A stretch of DNA of 64,000 nucleotides from Propionivibrio limicola (GTDB taxonomy: Bacteria > Pseudomonadota > Gammaproteobacteria > Burkholderiales > Rhodocyclaceae): positions 62,001 through 126,000 of the forward strand of contig NZ_SSSR01000001.1 of NCBI RefSeq assembly GCF_009469695.1, given 5' to 3'. Shown in pieces: positions 18,066 to 26,743 of this stretch (its first letter is position 1; each line of letters begins with the position of its first letter). Below the pieces are notes generated by a model. It saw only the letters and a list, made by a program, of their open reading frames with translations, had not been told where the DNA came from and did not search any database. A program made the translations under genes and the position numbers.

Positions 18066-18151
18066 AACCACAGAGGCACAGAGACACAGAGAAAACCCAG
18101 AGAAACGTTCATAAGCGAGGCATTTCTCTGTGCCTCTGTGTCTCTGTGGTG
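18066..18151. repeat. Inverted repeat in the nifE-nifN gap
   Basis: Left arm near 18067-18094 (CCACAGAGGCACAGAGACAC...) and right arm near 18122-18150 (...TGCCTCTGTGTCTCTGTGG) can pair over about 28 bases with a few mismatches around a 27-base loop. It belongs to the same repeat family as the elements at 14.7, 25.1 and 40.8 kb. Inside a transcribed operon it would form a strong RNA hairpin that could influence the nifE to nifN ratio. Confidence 0.75.
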
Positions 18152-18169
18152 AATGGTTTTCAACCATCG

Positions 18170-19579
18170 CTACGCCCTCACCGGCATACCTGCCGCCTTG
18201 TCGGCCGCCCACGGCGCCGGCTTGCGCACGGCCGGCCAGACCGGGTTTTCGATGGTCAGCGCCAGTTGCCGCGCCATTTCGACCATGCCGGCATAACCGG
18301 CGTAGGCGTACTCGCGCTCCTGATTGATATCGAGGAACGGAATGCGCGCCTTCAGCGCCGTGTAGAGGTTGCGGCCGCCGGCGATCAGCACGTCGGCGCC
18401 GCCTTCGTGGTAGGTCTTGAGCAGACCGGCCGGGTTGCCGTCCTCAATCATGTGCGCGTCCTCGCCCATCAGGTCGCGGATGCGTTCCTTGTCGTCTTCG
18501 GTCGACTTGCGCGTGCCGGTGGCGACGACTTCCATGCCGAGATCCTTGAGCGCCGAAACGATCGACCAGGATTTGACGCCGCCGGTGTAAAGCAGCGCCT
18601 TCTTTCCCTTGAGGCGAGTACGCCAGGGCTCGAGTTCGGCATTGACCTTGGCTTCTTCGCGGGCGATCAGGGCTTCGGTACGGGCGGCGAGATCGGAATC
18701 GCCGAGCAGGCGGGCGAATTCGCGCAGCGCATTCGACATGTCGGAAACGCCGTAAAAACTGCCTTCGAAGTACGGCACGCCGTGGCTCTCGTTGAGCCGG
18801 CGGGCGACGTTGAGCAGCGCGTTCGAGCAGACGACCATCGAGGCTTCGGCGCGGTGCATCGTTTGCACTTCGCGATAACGGGCATCGCCGGAGAGCGAGC
18901 CGATGATGCGCAGGCCGAGTTCGTCGAGCAGCGGCGCGACGTTCCAGAACTCGCCACGGATGTTGTATTCGGCGATCAGCGAGATGTCGTGCACCTTGAT
19001 GCCGGGACGTTGCGCCGATTCGGGCACCGGGTCCGGCTCGCGCGTGCCGATCACGTAATCGAGCATGGCTTCGCCGGCGATGCGGTTGCCGAGTTTCTTG
19101 GAGCCGTAGAAGCCGGCCGAGTCGACCGGCACCACCGGCACGCCCCAGCGCTCCTCGGCCGCCTTGCAGATGGCGATCAGATCGTCGCCGATCATCGCCG
19201 TCACGCAGGTCGAATAGACAAAGACGGCGGCCGGCGCGTGCGTGTCGATGGCCTGCTTGATCGAATGGAACAGCCGCTTCTCGCTGCGCCCCATCACGAT
19301 ATCCTGCTCGGAGAGATCGGTCGTCATGCCGATCCTGAACAGCGACGGCCCGGTCGTGCGGGTACCGCGGTTATCCCACGAGTCGCCGGCACAGGCGATC
19401 GGCCCATGCACGATGTGCGCGACGTCAGCGATCGGGAACAGCGTAATCTGGGCGCCGTCGAACGAGCAACCGCCCGCCGTGGCACCGGGTTTCGGACGCG
19501 TGCAACCGCCCTTGGCCTTGTTCGCGTTGTTCGAACAGGCCGGCTCGTTGATCAGAAGTGCAATGTCGCTTGCTTTCAT
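18170..19579 (-). CDS. nifE: NifE, FeMo-cofactor scaffold alpha-like subunit
   Basis: 469 residues, NifD-like. Visible signatures are [35 protein letters not shown] and [12 protein letters not shown] (cluster-binding cysteines), and [12 protein letters not shown]. With NifN it forms the scaffold where the FeMo-cofactor is completed. It is the first gene of the leftward nif operon; a -24/-12 promoter lies 27-41 bases upstream, and AGGATGCCACC provides a ribosome site. The C-terminal tail is short and variable. Confidence 0.95.
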   Translation of the reverse strand: MKASDIALLINEPACSNNANKAKGGCTRPKPGATAGGCSFDGAQITLFPIADVAHIVHGPIACAGDSWDNRGTRTTGPSLFRIGMTTDLSEQDIVMGRSEKRLFHSIKQAIDTHAPAAVFVYSTCVTAMIGDDLIAICKAAEERWGVPVVPVDSAGFYGSKKLGNRIAGEAMLDYVIGTREPDPVPESAQRPGIKVHDISLIAEYNIRGEFWNVAPLLDELGLRIIGSLSGDARYREVQTMHRAEASMVVCSNALLNVARRLNESHGVPYFEGSFYGVSDMSNALREFARLLGDSDLAARTEALIAREEAKVNAELEPWRTRLKGKKALLYTGGVKSWSIVSALKDLGMEVVATGTRKSTEDDKERIRDLMGEDAHMIEDGNPAGLLKTYHEGGADVLIAGGRNLYTALKARIPFLDINQEREYAYAGYAGMVEMARQLALTIENPVWPAVRKPAPWAADKAAGMPVRA

Positions 19580-19605
19580 GGTGGCATCCTTTCGGGCCTA
19601 TCCAT

Positions 19606-19620
19606 GCAATCGCTGTGCCA
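19606..19620 (-). promoter_or_regulatory. Sigma54 (-24/-12) promoter of the nifE operon
   Basis: Read on the minus strand: TGGCAC-AGCGA-TTGC, an exact match to the core of the sigma54 consensus with GG and GC ten bases apart. The nifE start codon lies 26 bases beyond, so the leader is only about 15 nt. Confidence 0.88.
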
Positions 19621-19662
19621 GCTGCAAGCCGATGATTTCCAATAGCTAAATCAGCTGGCGTT

Positions 19663-19678
19663 TGTGACGATCACGACA
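19663..19678. promoter_or_regulatory. NifA-type upstream activator site (proximal to nifE)
   Basis: TGT-GACGATCACG-ACA, the TGT-N10-ACA pattern bound by NifA, 43 bases upstream of the nifE -24 element. It lies between the divergent nifE and nifQ promoters and could serve both. Confidence 0.75.
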
Positions 19679-19704
19679 GGCGAAACGAACATTCGGGCCA
19701 CGTT

Positions 19705-19720
19705 TGTCTGAAACGCGACA
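19705..19720. promoter_or_regulatory. NifA-type upstream activator site (second copy)
   Basis: TGT-CTGAAACGCG-ACA, another exact TGT-N10-ACA, exactly 42 bases (about four helical turns) from the first copy. It lies roughly 85 bases from the nifE promoter and 145 bases from the putative nifQ promoter. Confidence 0.75.
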
Positions 19721-19863
19721 TCGCCGGACAAGCGTGCCGAACATGCCATTCATTCGCTTGCCCAACGTCTGTCATACGCCGCTCCCATCGACGCTGGAGA
19801 ACCGTTGGGTGGAATCGGCCACGGCATCGGATCGACAGGAGATTTGTTGAGCACGACACCCTG

Positions 19864-19878
19864 TGGACAGACTCTTGC
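19864..19878 (+). promoter_or_regulatory. Sigma54 promoter of nifQ
   Basis: TGGACA-GACTC-TTGC with GG and GC exactly ten bases apart. The -24 box deviates (ACA instead of CAC) but the spacing and -12 box are correct. It lies 38 bases before the nifQ ATG and shares the NifA sites with the divergent nifE promoter. Confidence 0.6.
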
Positions 19879-19916
19879 TAGAGGAGAGGTGTGTCACTCC
19901 GTGTCTTGAGGCCGCC

Positions 19917-20459
19917 ATGCTGAACGAACTCGCTCCCCCGATACACCATTCATCCCGGCCTGCCGAACTGGCAACGCTGGCCATCGTCTGCGTCATCGAT
20001 CAGTCGCTGCGCCAGAACCGCCTCCCGGTCATTCGAGGCCTCAGTCGGGACGGGCTCGACAGGCTACTCGACAACTGCTGCCCAGGGGTTATTGCCAGCC
20101 CGGGAACACCAACGCCGGACACACCGGCTCTCGTCGACGAATTTGACGATCTCGTCGAACTGCTGCTCGAACATTCTGCCGATCTCGGCGAACCGGGCCG
20201 CTGGCTGGTCCACGCCATCGCCACCGCCGCGATGGGCGAAAACCACCTGTGGCAGGACATGGGCCTGCCCAACCGCGCCGTCCTCAGCGAACTGATGCAA
20301 ACCCATTTCCCGGCGCTTGCCGCGAGGAACGTCGGCGACATGAAGTGGAAGAAATTCTTCTACCGCCAGCTGTGCGAACGCGCCGACGTGCTCATCTGCA
20401 AATCGCCGAACTGCGCCGACTGCTGCGACTACCGCATCTGCTTTGGCCCCGAGAACTGA
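19917..20459 (+). CDS. nifQ: NifQ, molybdenum donor for FeMo-cofactor
   Basis: 180 residues from the ATG at 19917, which follows TTGAGGCCGCC. An in-frame GTG at 19863 lies inside the probable sigma54 promoter and cannot be the start. The C-terminus carries the NifQ signature: MKWKKFFYRQLCERAD, then CKSPNCADCCDYRICFGPE, where a cysteine cluster holds a Mo-Fe-S centre. NifQ delivers molybdenum to the NifEN/NifH complex. It is divergent from nifE and probably coexpressed through the shared activator sites. Confidence 0.92.
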   Translation: MLNELAPPIHHSSRPAELATLAIVCVIDQSLRQNRLPVIRGLSRDGLDRLLDNCCPGVIASPGTPTPDTPALVDEFDDLVELLLEHSADLGEPGRWLVHAIATAAMGENHLWQDMGLPNRAVLSELMQTHFPALAARNVGDMKWKKFFYRQLCERADVLICKSPNCADCCDYRICFGPEN

Positions 20460-20466
20460 TCGCCCC

Positions 20467-20922
20467 ATGGACATCGACATCGGCTTCGCCCACGAAAACG
20501 ACATCGAACCGCTCTGCGATCTGTTGAGTGAATTGTTCGCGCTGGAAAGCGACTTCACGCCGGACCGCGACAAGCAACGGCGCGGCCTGCGCCTGATCCT
20601 CGACAACCCGCCAATCGGGCAGTTGTTCGTGCTGCGCATCGCCGGTGAGATCGCCGGCATGGCCAACGCCCTGATCACCGTCAGCACCGCCGAAGGCCGG
20701 CCGGTCGTCCTGCTCGAAGACGTCATCGTCAAGGCCGCGTACCGAGGCCGGCAGCTCGGGCGGCGTCTCGTCGAACACGTCTTCGACTGGGCGCGCGCCA
20801 ACGGCATGCCGCGCGTCACGCTGCTCGCGGACAAGGACAATGCCCCCGCCCTCGCCTTTTACCAACGCCTCGGTTTCGGCCGCTCCGCCATGACGGTGTT
20901 GCGGAAGAACCTGTCCGAATAG
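20467..20922 (+). CDS. GNAT-family N-acetyltransferase next to nifQ
   Basis: 151 residues starting MDIDIGFAHENDIEPL, seven bases after nifQ. It has the GNAT fold with the acetyl-CoA loop AAYRGRQLGRRLVEHV and the C-terminal ALAFYQRLGFGR. The acetylated substrate cannot be told. The close spacing suggests cotranscription with nifQ, so it may be expressed under nitrogen-fixing conditions. Confidence 0.85.
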   Translation: MDIDIGFAHENDIEPLCDLLSELFALESDFTPDRDKQRRGLRLILDNPPIGQLFVLRIAGEIAGMANALITVSTAEGRPVVLLEDVIVKAAYRGRQLGRRLVEHVFDWARANGMPRVTLLADKDNAPALAFYQRLGFGRSAMTVLRKNLSE

Positions 20923-21131
20923 CAAGCAGAGTCTCGCCCTCTTGACCATGTAATCTCGGTGCACCTGACCATGGCGGTTCCATAGGATGATGATTGGCCT
21001 TGAATACGGGGAAAAAGATGCTTGAATCGAAAGGTAAATAGTCATCCTTTACAGCATATAACCCCTGTGACAACTGATCGCGAAACTTAGACTTGCGTCA
21101 AAGGTCAGGGGTGTTTCTCGAGAGGTACGCC

Positions 21132-22322
21132 ATGAATACCAAGAGCATTGAGAAAAACTTCCTGCTGTGCGCCGCCTTATCAGGCGCACTCTTTCTTTGG
21201 TCTTGCGGCGGCAGTGGCGGTGGGGGCAGTAGTGGTAGCAGCACGCCCACCGGGACGGTGAATGTGCAGCTTACTGATTCGCCTGCCTGCGGTTTTAACA
21301 GCGTAAATATCACCGTCGATCATGTGGAAATTTCTGCAGATGGAAATAGCTGGACGACTATCCCGGTTGACTCGGCGGTGGGGCGCATCGACTTGCTTAG
21401 TCTGACCAATGGCGTGCTGGTTACCTTGGGGCAGACACCTCTCCCTGCGGGAACATACCAGCAGGTACGGCTGGTTCTGAAAGAGAATGGCAGTGCAGCG
21501 CCTTGGGCCAATTCGGTGGTGATTACGGGTGCGACATCCGAAACGGCACTCAAGACACCCAGTGCGCAACAAAGCGGTTACAAGATCATAGGGCCCTTCA
21601 CGGTGCAGGAAGGGAAACTTACCGATCTGGTTCTCGACTTTGATGCATGCAAGTCCGTCGTGGTAGCAGGCAAGAGTGGGCAATATCTGCTGAAGCCTGT
21701 GGTGACCGCCATTGCCAAGGATGCCAGCGGGTCGATTTCAGGAACGACGGTAGCAAACTCGCAAGTACTCGCCGAACAGCAATCGACATCCGGCCCGGTC
21801 GTAGTAAAGGGCACTGTGGCTGATTCCACAGGCGCGTTCACCCTGGCGTTCATGGAAAGCGGCAGCAACGTTGATGTCGTGGTCGTTCCACCGCCGACGG
21901 CAATGCGTGCTACGGCGATTGTTCAAAACGTTCCAGTCGCCACGGGAGCCGCCACCAGTATTGGTAACATCAACCCGGCGACCAGCACCATCAATACCGT
22001 ATCGGGTACTGTCACGGAGAAATCGACAGGGTCGGCGATTGCAGCCAACCTCGTGGCAGAACAGACGATTACCGGCACGAATCGAACCTATGTGGTCACT
22101 TCAACAGTAACCGATACGGGGCCTTACAGCATACCGCTGGCCGCCTCCGGACCGTGGGTGGGAACCTTCGGTTCGCTGCCGATACTGTTGATCCAAGACA
22201 TAGCCGTCGCTGACGTCGGGGTCTACAGCATCACGGCAACGGATGCGCTTGGTTATTCGTCGACCCAACAGACCAACGTGAGCACAGGGCCGGCGTCCGT
22301 CAACTTTAATCTCGGGCCATAA
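21132..22322 (+). CDS. DUF4382 domain lipoprotein
   Basis: 396 residues. The signal peptide ends in a lipobox FLWSC (Cys about residue 25), followed by a flexible glycine/serine run. Residues about 40-220 match the DUF4382 pattern (VNVQLTDSPACGFNSVNITV and VEISADGNSW). The C-terminal half is rich in Thr/Ser/Val, resembling beta-sandwich or carboxypeptidase-regulatory-like repeats (SGTVTEKSTGSAI). It is probably anchored to the outer membrane, facing periplasm or surface. Function unknown. It is followed by a good terminator, so it is a single-gene unit. Confidence 0.75.
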   Translation: MNTKSIEKNFLLCAALSGALFLWSCGGSGGGGSSGSSTPTGTVNVQLTDSPACGFNSVNITVDHVEISADGNSWTTIPVDSAVGRIDLLSLTNGVLVTLGQTPLPAGTYQQVRLVLKENGSAAPWANSVVITGATSETALKTPSAQQSGYKIIGPFTVQEGKLTDLVLDFDACKSVVVAGKSGQYLLKPVVTAIAKDASGSISGTTVANSQVLAEQQSTSGPVVVKGTVADSTGAFTLAFMESGSNVDVVVVPPPTAMRATAIVQNVPVATGAATSIGNINPATSTINTVSGTVTEKSTGSAIAANLVAEQTITGTNRTYVVTSTVTDTGPYSIPLAASGPWVGTFGSLPILLIQDIAVADVGVYSITATDALGYSSTQQTNVSTGPASVNFNLGP

Positions 22323-22326
22323 CCCA

Positions 22327-22366
22327 AAACGGGAAGGGCGAACCGCAAGGTCTACCCTTCCCGTTT
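22327..22366 (+). terminator. Terminator after the DUF4382 gene
   Basis: AAACGGGAAGGG (22327-22338) and CCCTTCCCGTTT (22355-22366) form a perfect 12-bp stem. The flanking A and T tracts are short, so it may work in both directions; the cyanophycinase-like gene converges here. Confidence 0.75.
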
Positions 22367-22486
22367 CATATCTCTCGACTGCGTTTTTAACGCATGAACA
22401 ATGGAATGAACTTATTCCCCAAATAATGGAAGTCCACAAGGGGAAGATCGGACGGCTGAGCACTTACCGCCGTCCGTCGTGATGTG

Positions 22487-23614
22487 TCAGTAGATTGTCC
22501 CCACCGTCGAGGTCAGTTCTCCGTTGATAACATTGACCTGGTAGCCTGTCTCATTACCCACGGCCGGTATCTTTTGCACTTTGACATTCGTAAATGTGAG
22601 GGGCTGCCCCGGGGAAACAACCAGCTGACTACCTGAACCTACGCTCAGAACGTAGGCAGCCCCACTGACACCCGGATTGACGATGCTTTTGTAGCTGTAT
22701 TTTGGGGCGGCCGCCGACGAAACCGTCTTGTCATCATATTCCATCAACAAAGCTGTTTCCTGATCGACGCCAATTGCACGCGCATTGGGCGTATTAGTCC
22801 ATTTGTCATTGATGACGCGAGCCAGGAAGGTAACCAATCGCCCCATGCGGTCACGGGTATCGAAGTGTGAATCGGTGACCGTCGACACGAGGGGAGGAAA
22901 AGGCGTTCTGTCGCGCCAGAAATCACGTCTTAACGCCACGCACCTTGAGTAAGGGTCGGCCAATGCATCCAAGGAAGTGATCGTGCATGGGTCAGCGGTA
23001 TAAACGAACTCGCTGAGGATCATCATTCCCGCACTGGTTCCGCCAATCGGAACACTTCGGTTCTTGACCTGCTCCGACACCAGGCGTTCCAGTAGCGAGC
23101 CTTTCCAGAAATTGTAGTAATCGCCTTGATCGCCACCGGTGAGCCAGATCGCGCCAGCGTTCCGGATATAGGGTTCGATGGCGGGGTCGTTAGCGGTCTC
23201 GATAGTAGGGACCACCAGTGTTACTACCGAGGCTACAGCGCCGAGTTTGTTGATATAACTATCGTACGAGGGATTACCGCCGGCACGGATAACGACAAAA
23301 TTTCCCAGTCTGCCCATACTGCCGTCGCCGCATTGGGTCATCTTGGCAATCATCCAGCTGTAGGCGTCTTTGACATCAATACCGCCGCCCATCAGTACAG
23401 CGGTTCGTGTACGCAGAGGAACACCGCCACAGGGCAGGTAATCGACCGGCTTGCCATGCTGATAGATACTCAGCTGCGACTTGTTGGCTGCCTTGACCGG
23501 CCCGATACCCGTGGCGAGCGCAACAACGACGACCGTCGTAGCCGTCATTAAATCTTTTATCCCGGAGTGCGGTTGTTTACGAGCGGAAAAAAGCCATTGC
23601 GCGAACAATTTCAT
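22487..23614 (-). CDS. Exported cyanophycinase-like S51 peptidase
   Basis: 375 residues. The ATG at 23614 is chosen because GAGGAG lies eight bases upstream; an ATG two codons earlier sits too close to it. An N-terminal basic and hydrophobic stretch (TATTVVVVALATGIGPVKA) looks like a signal peptide. Peptidase S51 motifs follow: LTGGDQGDYYN, the nucleophile serine in GGTSAGMM, DSHFDTRDRMGRL with the histidine, and AIGVDQETALLME. Cyanophycinases cut the nitrogen reserve polymer cyanophycin (Asp-Arg) into dipeptides. Export suggests scavenging of external polymer rather than internal turnover. No cyanophycin synthetase is in the window. Confidence 0.82.
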   Translation of the reverse strand: MKLFAQWLFSARKQPHSGIKDLMTATTVVVVALATGIGPVKAANKSQLSIYQHGKPVDYLPCGGVPLRTRTAVLMGGGIDVKDAYSWMIAKMTQCGDGSMGRLGNFVVIRAGGNPSYDSYINKLGAVASVVTLVVPTIETANDPAIEPYIRNAGAIWLTGGDQGDYYNFWKGSLLERLVSEQVKNRSVPIGGTSAGMMILSEFVYTADPCTITSLDALADPYSRCVALRRDFWRDRTPFPPLVSTVTDSHFDTRDRMGRLVTFLARVINDKWTNTPNARAIGVDQETALLMEYDDKTVSSAAAPKYSYKSIVNPGVSGAAYVLSVGSGSQLVVSPGQPLTFTNVKVQKIPAVGNETGYQVNVINGELTSTVGTIY

Positions 23615-23911
23615 TTTCATCTCCTCGTTTTTACTCCCCAGAAAACAGCGCTCAACGAATGGGGCATGACCTACTTTTTTATACAGCTTTACGGAAGTAA
23701 AGAGATAGATCCTCTTTACCACAGCGCCAGGTTCTCTTTTGTCAAAATAGAGCATGAAACGCTCAGGCAGCAAGTGATTGCCATGCTTTGATTCGCCGTC
23801 ACACAATCGCAAGAAGGATGAATGTCAGCGACGGGCAACGACAGCCGGCCATCGACCTGTCGTGAATCCGCAAGAGCGTGAAATGGCCGGGGTGGCGTAA
23901 AATGCCGCCCC
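23615..23911. other. Divergent intergenic region, cyanophycinase-like gene and rlmI
   Basis: Nearly 300 bases holding the promoters of two divergent genes. The part next to the peptidase gene is AT-richer than its surroundings. I see no sigma54 site, no clear regulator dyad and no small gene. Confidence 0.4.
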
Positions 23912-25102
23912 ATGACTGAACTGATACTCAAACCGGGCAAGGAGCGTTCGCTCTTTCGCCGTCATCCCTGGATTTTCGAAGGCTCCGTGGCCCACCTGAA
24001 CGGGCGGGCGCGACCGGGCGATACCGTTGATGTGATTGACGACAACGGGCGCCGGCTGGCGCGGGCCGCGTGGAGTCCGAAGTCGCAGATTCGCGCACGC
24101 GTGTGGAGCTTCGATCCGGACGCGATCATCGACGACGCCTTCTTCAAGCGGCGCGTCGCCGAGGCCTTGGCACGGCGCGAGGCCATGCCGCAACTCGCCG
24201 GACAAGAGGGCATGCGCCTGATTCACGGCGAATCGGACGGTCTGCCGGGCGTCATCGCCGACCGCTACGGCGACACGATCTGCCTGCAGCTCACCGCCGC
24301 CGGCCCCGACAAATGGCGCAACGCCATCGTCGGCGCGCTGGTCAAGGCGACGGGCGTGGCCCGCATCTACGAGCGTTCGGATTCGGACGTGCGCGGCCTC
24401 GAAGGACTGGAGCCGGTCACCGGCTGGGTGCATGGCGAGGCGCCGGAAGCGAAGCTGTCCATCGACGAAAACGGTGTGCGGCTCGGCGTCGATGTCGTCG
24501 GCGGCCACAAGACGGGCTTCTATCTCGACCAGCGCGACAACCGCCTGCTGACACGCGATCTGGCCAAAGGGAAATCGGTGCTCAACTGTTTCTGCTACAC
24601 CGGCGGCTTTTCGCTGCAGGCGCTCGCCGGCGGCGCGGCCAGCGTGGTGTCGATCGACTCGTCCGGCCCGGCGCTCGCCGGCGCACAGGCCAATCTGGCG
24701 ACGAATCCGCAACTCGACGCATCACGCGCCGAATGGCTTGAAGCCGATGTATTCGAGGCGTTGCGCGTGTTCAGGAAAGAGGGACGCCGCTTCGACCTGA
24801 TCGTCCTCGACCCGCCGAAGTTTGCGCCCTCGGCGGCGCACGCCGACCGTGCCGCGCGGGCTTACAAGGACATCAACCTGCTCGGCTTCCGCCTGCTCAA
24901 TCCGGGCGGCTATCTGATGACCTACTCGTGCTCCGGTGGTATCGGGCTGGAGTTGTTCCAGAAGATCGTCGCCGGCGCCGCCGTCGATGCCGGGCGCGAC
25001 GCGCGCATCCTGCGCCGCCTCTCCGCCGGCCCCGACCATCCCATCGCCCTCCACTTCCCGGAAGGCGAGTACCTCAAGGGGCTGCTTGTTCAGGCGGATT
25101 AA
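23912..25102 (+). CDS. rlmI: RlmI-type 23S rRNA m5C methyltransferase
   Basis: 396 residues. An N-terminal PUA domain (LKPGKERSLFRRHPWIFEGS) precedes an EEHEH domain and a Rossmann methyltransferase with VLNCFCYTGGFSLQAL (SAM-binding) and LDPPKFAPS (motif IV). This family methylates C1962 of 23S rRNA in E. coli. It is a housekeeping gene lying between the two nif operons, followed by a bidirectional terminator inside a long inverted repeat. Confidence 0.9.
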   Translation: MTELILKPGKERSLFRRHPWIFEGSVAHLNGRARPGDTVDVIDDNGRRLARAAWSPKSQIRARVWSFDPDAIIDDAFFKRRVAEALARREAMPQLAGQEGMRLIHGESDGLPGVIADRYGDTICLQLTAAGPDKWRNAIVGALVKATGVARIYERSDSDVRGLEGLEPVTGWVHGEAPEAKLSIDENGVRLGVDVVGGHKTGFYLDQRDNRLLTRDLAKGKSVLNCFCYTGGFSLQALAGGAASVVSIDSSGPALAGAQANLATNPQLDASRAEWLEADVFEALRVFRKEGRRFDLIVLDPPKFAPSAAHADRAARAYKDINLLGFRLLNPGGYLMTYSCSGGIGLELFQKIVAGAAVDAGRDARILRRLSAGPDHPIALHFPEGEYLKGLLVQAD

Positions 25103-25108
25103 CGCTGT

Positions 25109-25232
25109 AAACCGCTTTTAACGCAGAGGGCGCAGAGATACAGAGATCGCAGAGAAAAAAACGGGGAACAAAACTTGTCGTTTTGTTCCCCGTTTTTTGG
25201 TTTTCTCTGCGCCCTCTGCGTCGAAAGCGGTT
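25109..25232. repeat. Long inverted repeat enclosing a bidirectional terminator
   Basis: Outer arms of 29 bases (25109-25137 and 25204-25232) pair with only two mismatches; they start AACCGCTTTTAACGCAGAGG. Between them lies a second, perfect 19-bp stem (25156-25174 with 25180-25198), core CGGGGAACAAAAC, flanked by A6 and T6, which would terminate transcription from both the rlmI side and the MFS side. The outer arms match the element at 40758-40917. Confidence 0.85.
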
Positions 25233-25242
25233 CTCCTGACGT

Positions 25243-26589
25243 TCAGTCGATCTCGATCCGCTTCACATCGCCGAGGATGAAGACGTACGAGAAGACGCCG
25301 AGCATGGCGGCTGCGCCAACGTAGGTCAGCGCATAGAAGAACGAACCGGTCGCCGAGACGATGAAGCCGATGACGAGCGGCGTCAGGATGCCGGACAGGT
25401 TGGTGCAGAAATTGAACAAGCCGCCGGTCAGGCCCATCAGCTTTTTCGGTGCCACGTCGGTGATCAGCGTCCAGCCGAGGCCGACCATGCCCTGACCGAA
25501 GAAGGCAACGGACAGGATGGCGATGACAAGTTGGTCGCTCTCGACGAAGTTGGCCCCAATAATCGTTGAAGCCAGCACCAGACCGCCCACGATGGGCAGC
25601 TTGCGGGCAATATTGGCTGAACCGGTGCTCTTGAGCAGACGATCCGAAATCCAGCCACCGAACATGACGCCGATCGCGGCCGCGAGGAACGGCATGATGG
25701 CGAAAAAGCCGACCTTGATCCAGCCCATGTGCCGCTCGGTCGCCAGGTACGTCGGGAACCAGGTCAGGAAGAAGACGAGCACGGTATTGCCGGCGAACTG
25801 GCCAATCGAGGCGCCGAGGATCTGGCGGTATTTCAGCAAGCGGCCAGCACTGGCCAGCGTAAACGGTGTTTTTGTCTTGCTCTGCACTTCAAGACCACCA
25901 CCGGCGGCGATGTAATCGAGTTCCGCCTTGTTAACCTTCTTGCAGTCTTTCGGCTCGCGATAAATCTTCCACCAGAAAATCGCAAAGACAATACCGACAG
26001 CCCCGACGATGATGAACAGCGCGCGCCAGCCAAAGCTGCCGAGAATCCAGAACAGCAGCGGCGAGAAGCAGGCGAGGCCCAAGTATTCGCCAACCGTGTA
26101 GATCGCGGTCGCGCGTGCACGTTCCTGCTGCGGGAACCAGGTGCTGACAACGCGGCTGTTGGTCGGGAAGCACGGGGCTTCGCTGACGCCAAGGCCAAAG
26201 CGGAACAGCAACAGCGATTTCAGACCGACGGCTGCGCCCTGCAAAGCCGTAAACGCCGACCAGAATGTCAATGCCAGAAAATAGGTGATCTTGCTGCCGA
26301 AGCGGTCAAGAAACACGCCCCCCGGCACCTGGGCGAGAACGTAGGTCCACGAAAACGCCGAGAAAACGACGCCCATCACCGCCGCGCTGATGCCGAGTTC
26401 CTGCGTCATCGTCGGAGCTGCGATACCGAGCACGGTTCGATCGAGATAGTTGATCATGGTGCCGATCGCCAACAGGGCGAGCATGACAAAACGCACACGC
26501 GTGGCCCCTTGTTGTGGTGCTGACGTCGCGGCCTGAACTTCTGCCGCGACTTCATCTTCGGTCGAAACCGTTGTTGCTAAGCTATTCAT
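25243..26589 (-). CDS. MFS transporter, anion:cation symporter (sugar-acid) type
   Basis: 448 residues with twelve hydrophobic segments. MFS signatures include DRTVLGIAAPTMTQELG and DRFGSKITYF, and the overall pattern matches the ACS family that imports glucarate, galactonate or tartrate with protons. The start was placed at MNSLATTVST, with GGAG eight bases upstream. It lies downstream of the nifH operon on the same strand but is separated by a strong terminator, so it has its own promoter. The substrate is not determinable. Confidence 0.83.
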   Translation of the reverse strand: MNSLATTVSTEDEVAAEVQAATSAPQQGATRVRFVMLALLAIGTMINYLDRTVLGIAAPTMTQELGISAAVMGVVFSAFSWTYVLAQVPGGVFLDRFGSKITYFLALTFWSAFTALQGAAVGLKSLLLFRFGLGVSEAPCFPTNSRVVSTWFPQQERARATAIYTVGEYLGLACFSPLLFWILGSFGWRALFIIVGAVGIVFAIFWWKIYREPKDCKKVNKAELDYIAAGGGLEVQSKTKTPFTLASAGRLLKYRQILGASIGQFAGNTVLVFFLTWFPTYLATERHMGWIKVGFFAIMPFLAAAIGVMFGGWISDRLLKSTGSANIARKLPIVGGLVLASTIIGANFVESDQLVIAILSVAFFGQGMVGLGWTLITDVAPKKLMGLTGGLFNFCTNLSGILTPLVIGFIVSATGSFFYALTYVGAAAMLGVFSYVFILGDVKRIEID

Positions 26590-26677
26590 GCATGACTCCA
26601 TGCGCCGGGTTGCTGAAGCCGAACGGCCAGTGGCGCTTTCTGGCCGAACATTTTGTGAAACAAGACAACGAATTGGC

Positions 26678-26727
26678 AAAAAAAAACGCGGCAAAGCGAC
26701 CGTTCGAACCCGATCACCTTACCGCGT
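26678..26727 (-). terminator. Terminator of the nifH operon
   Basis: On the minus strand ACGCGG...CCGCGT pairs around a 30-base loop and is followed by a run of nine T. It begins about 17 bases after the last gene of the nifH operon and separates it from the MFS gene. Confidence 0.75.
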
Positions 26728-26743
26728 CGAATCACCTTTTTTA

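Noticed and set aside
18044-18163. A 40-residue N-terminal extension of NifN
   Set aside because: The extension is translated from the inverted repeat, and the conserved NifN N-terminus begins at 18043 behind its own ribosome site.
16739-19645. A 968-codon open frame on the plus strand opposite nifN and nifE
   Set aside because: It is the antisense shadow of high-GC nif genes; its translation is rich in Arg/His/Asp with no motif, while the opposite strand encodes clear NifN and NifE.
19863-19916. A GTG start for nifQ at 19863
   Set aside because: It lies within the -24 box of the probable sigma54 promoter, upstream of the expected transcription start.
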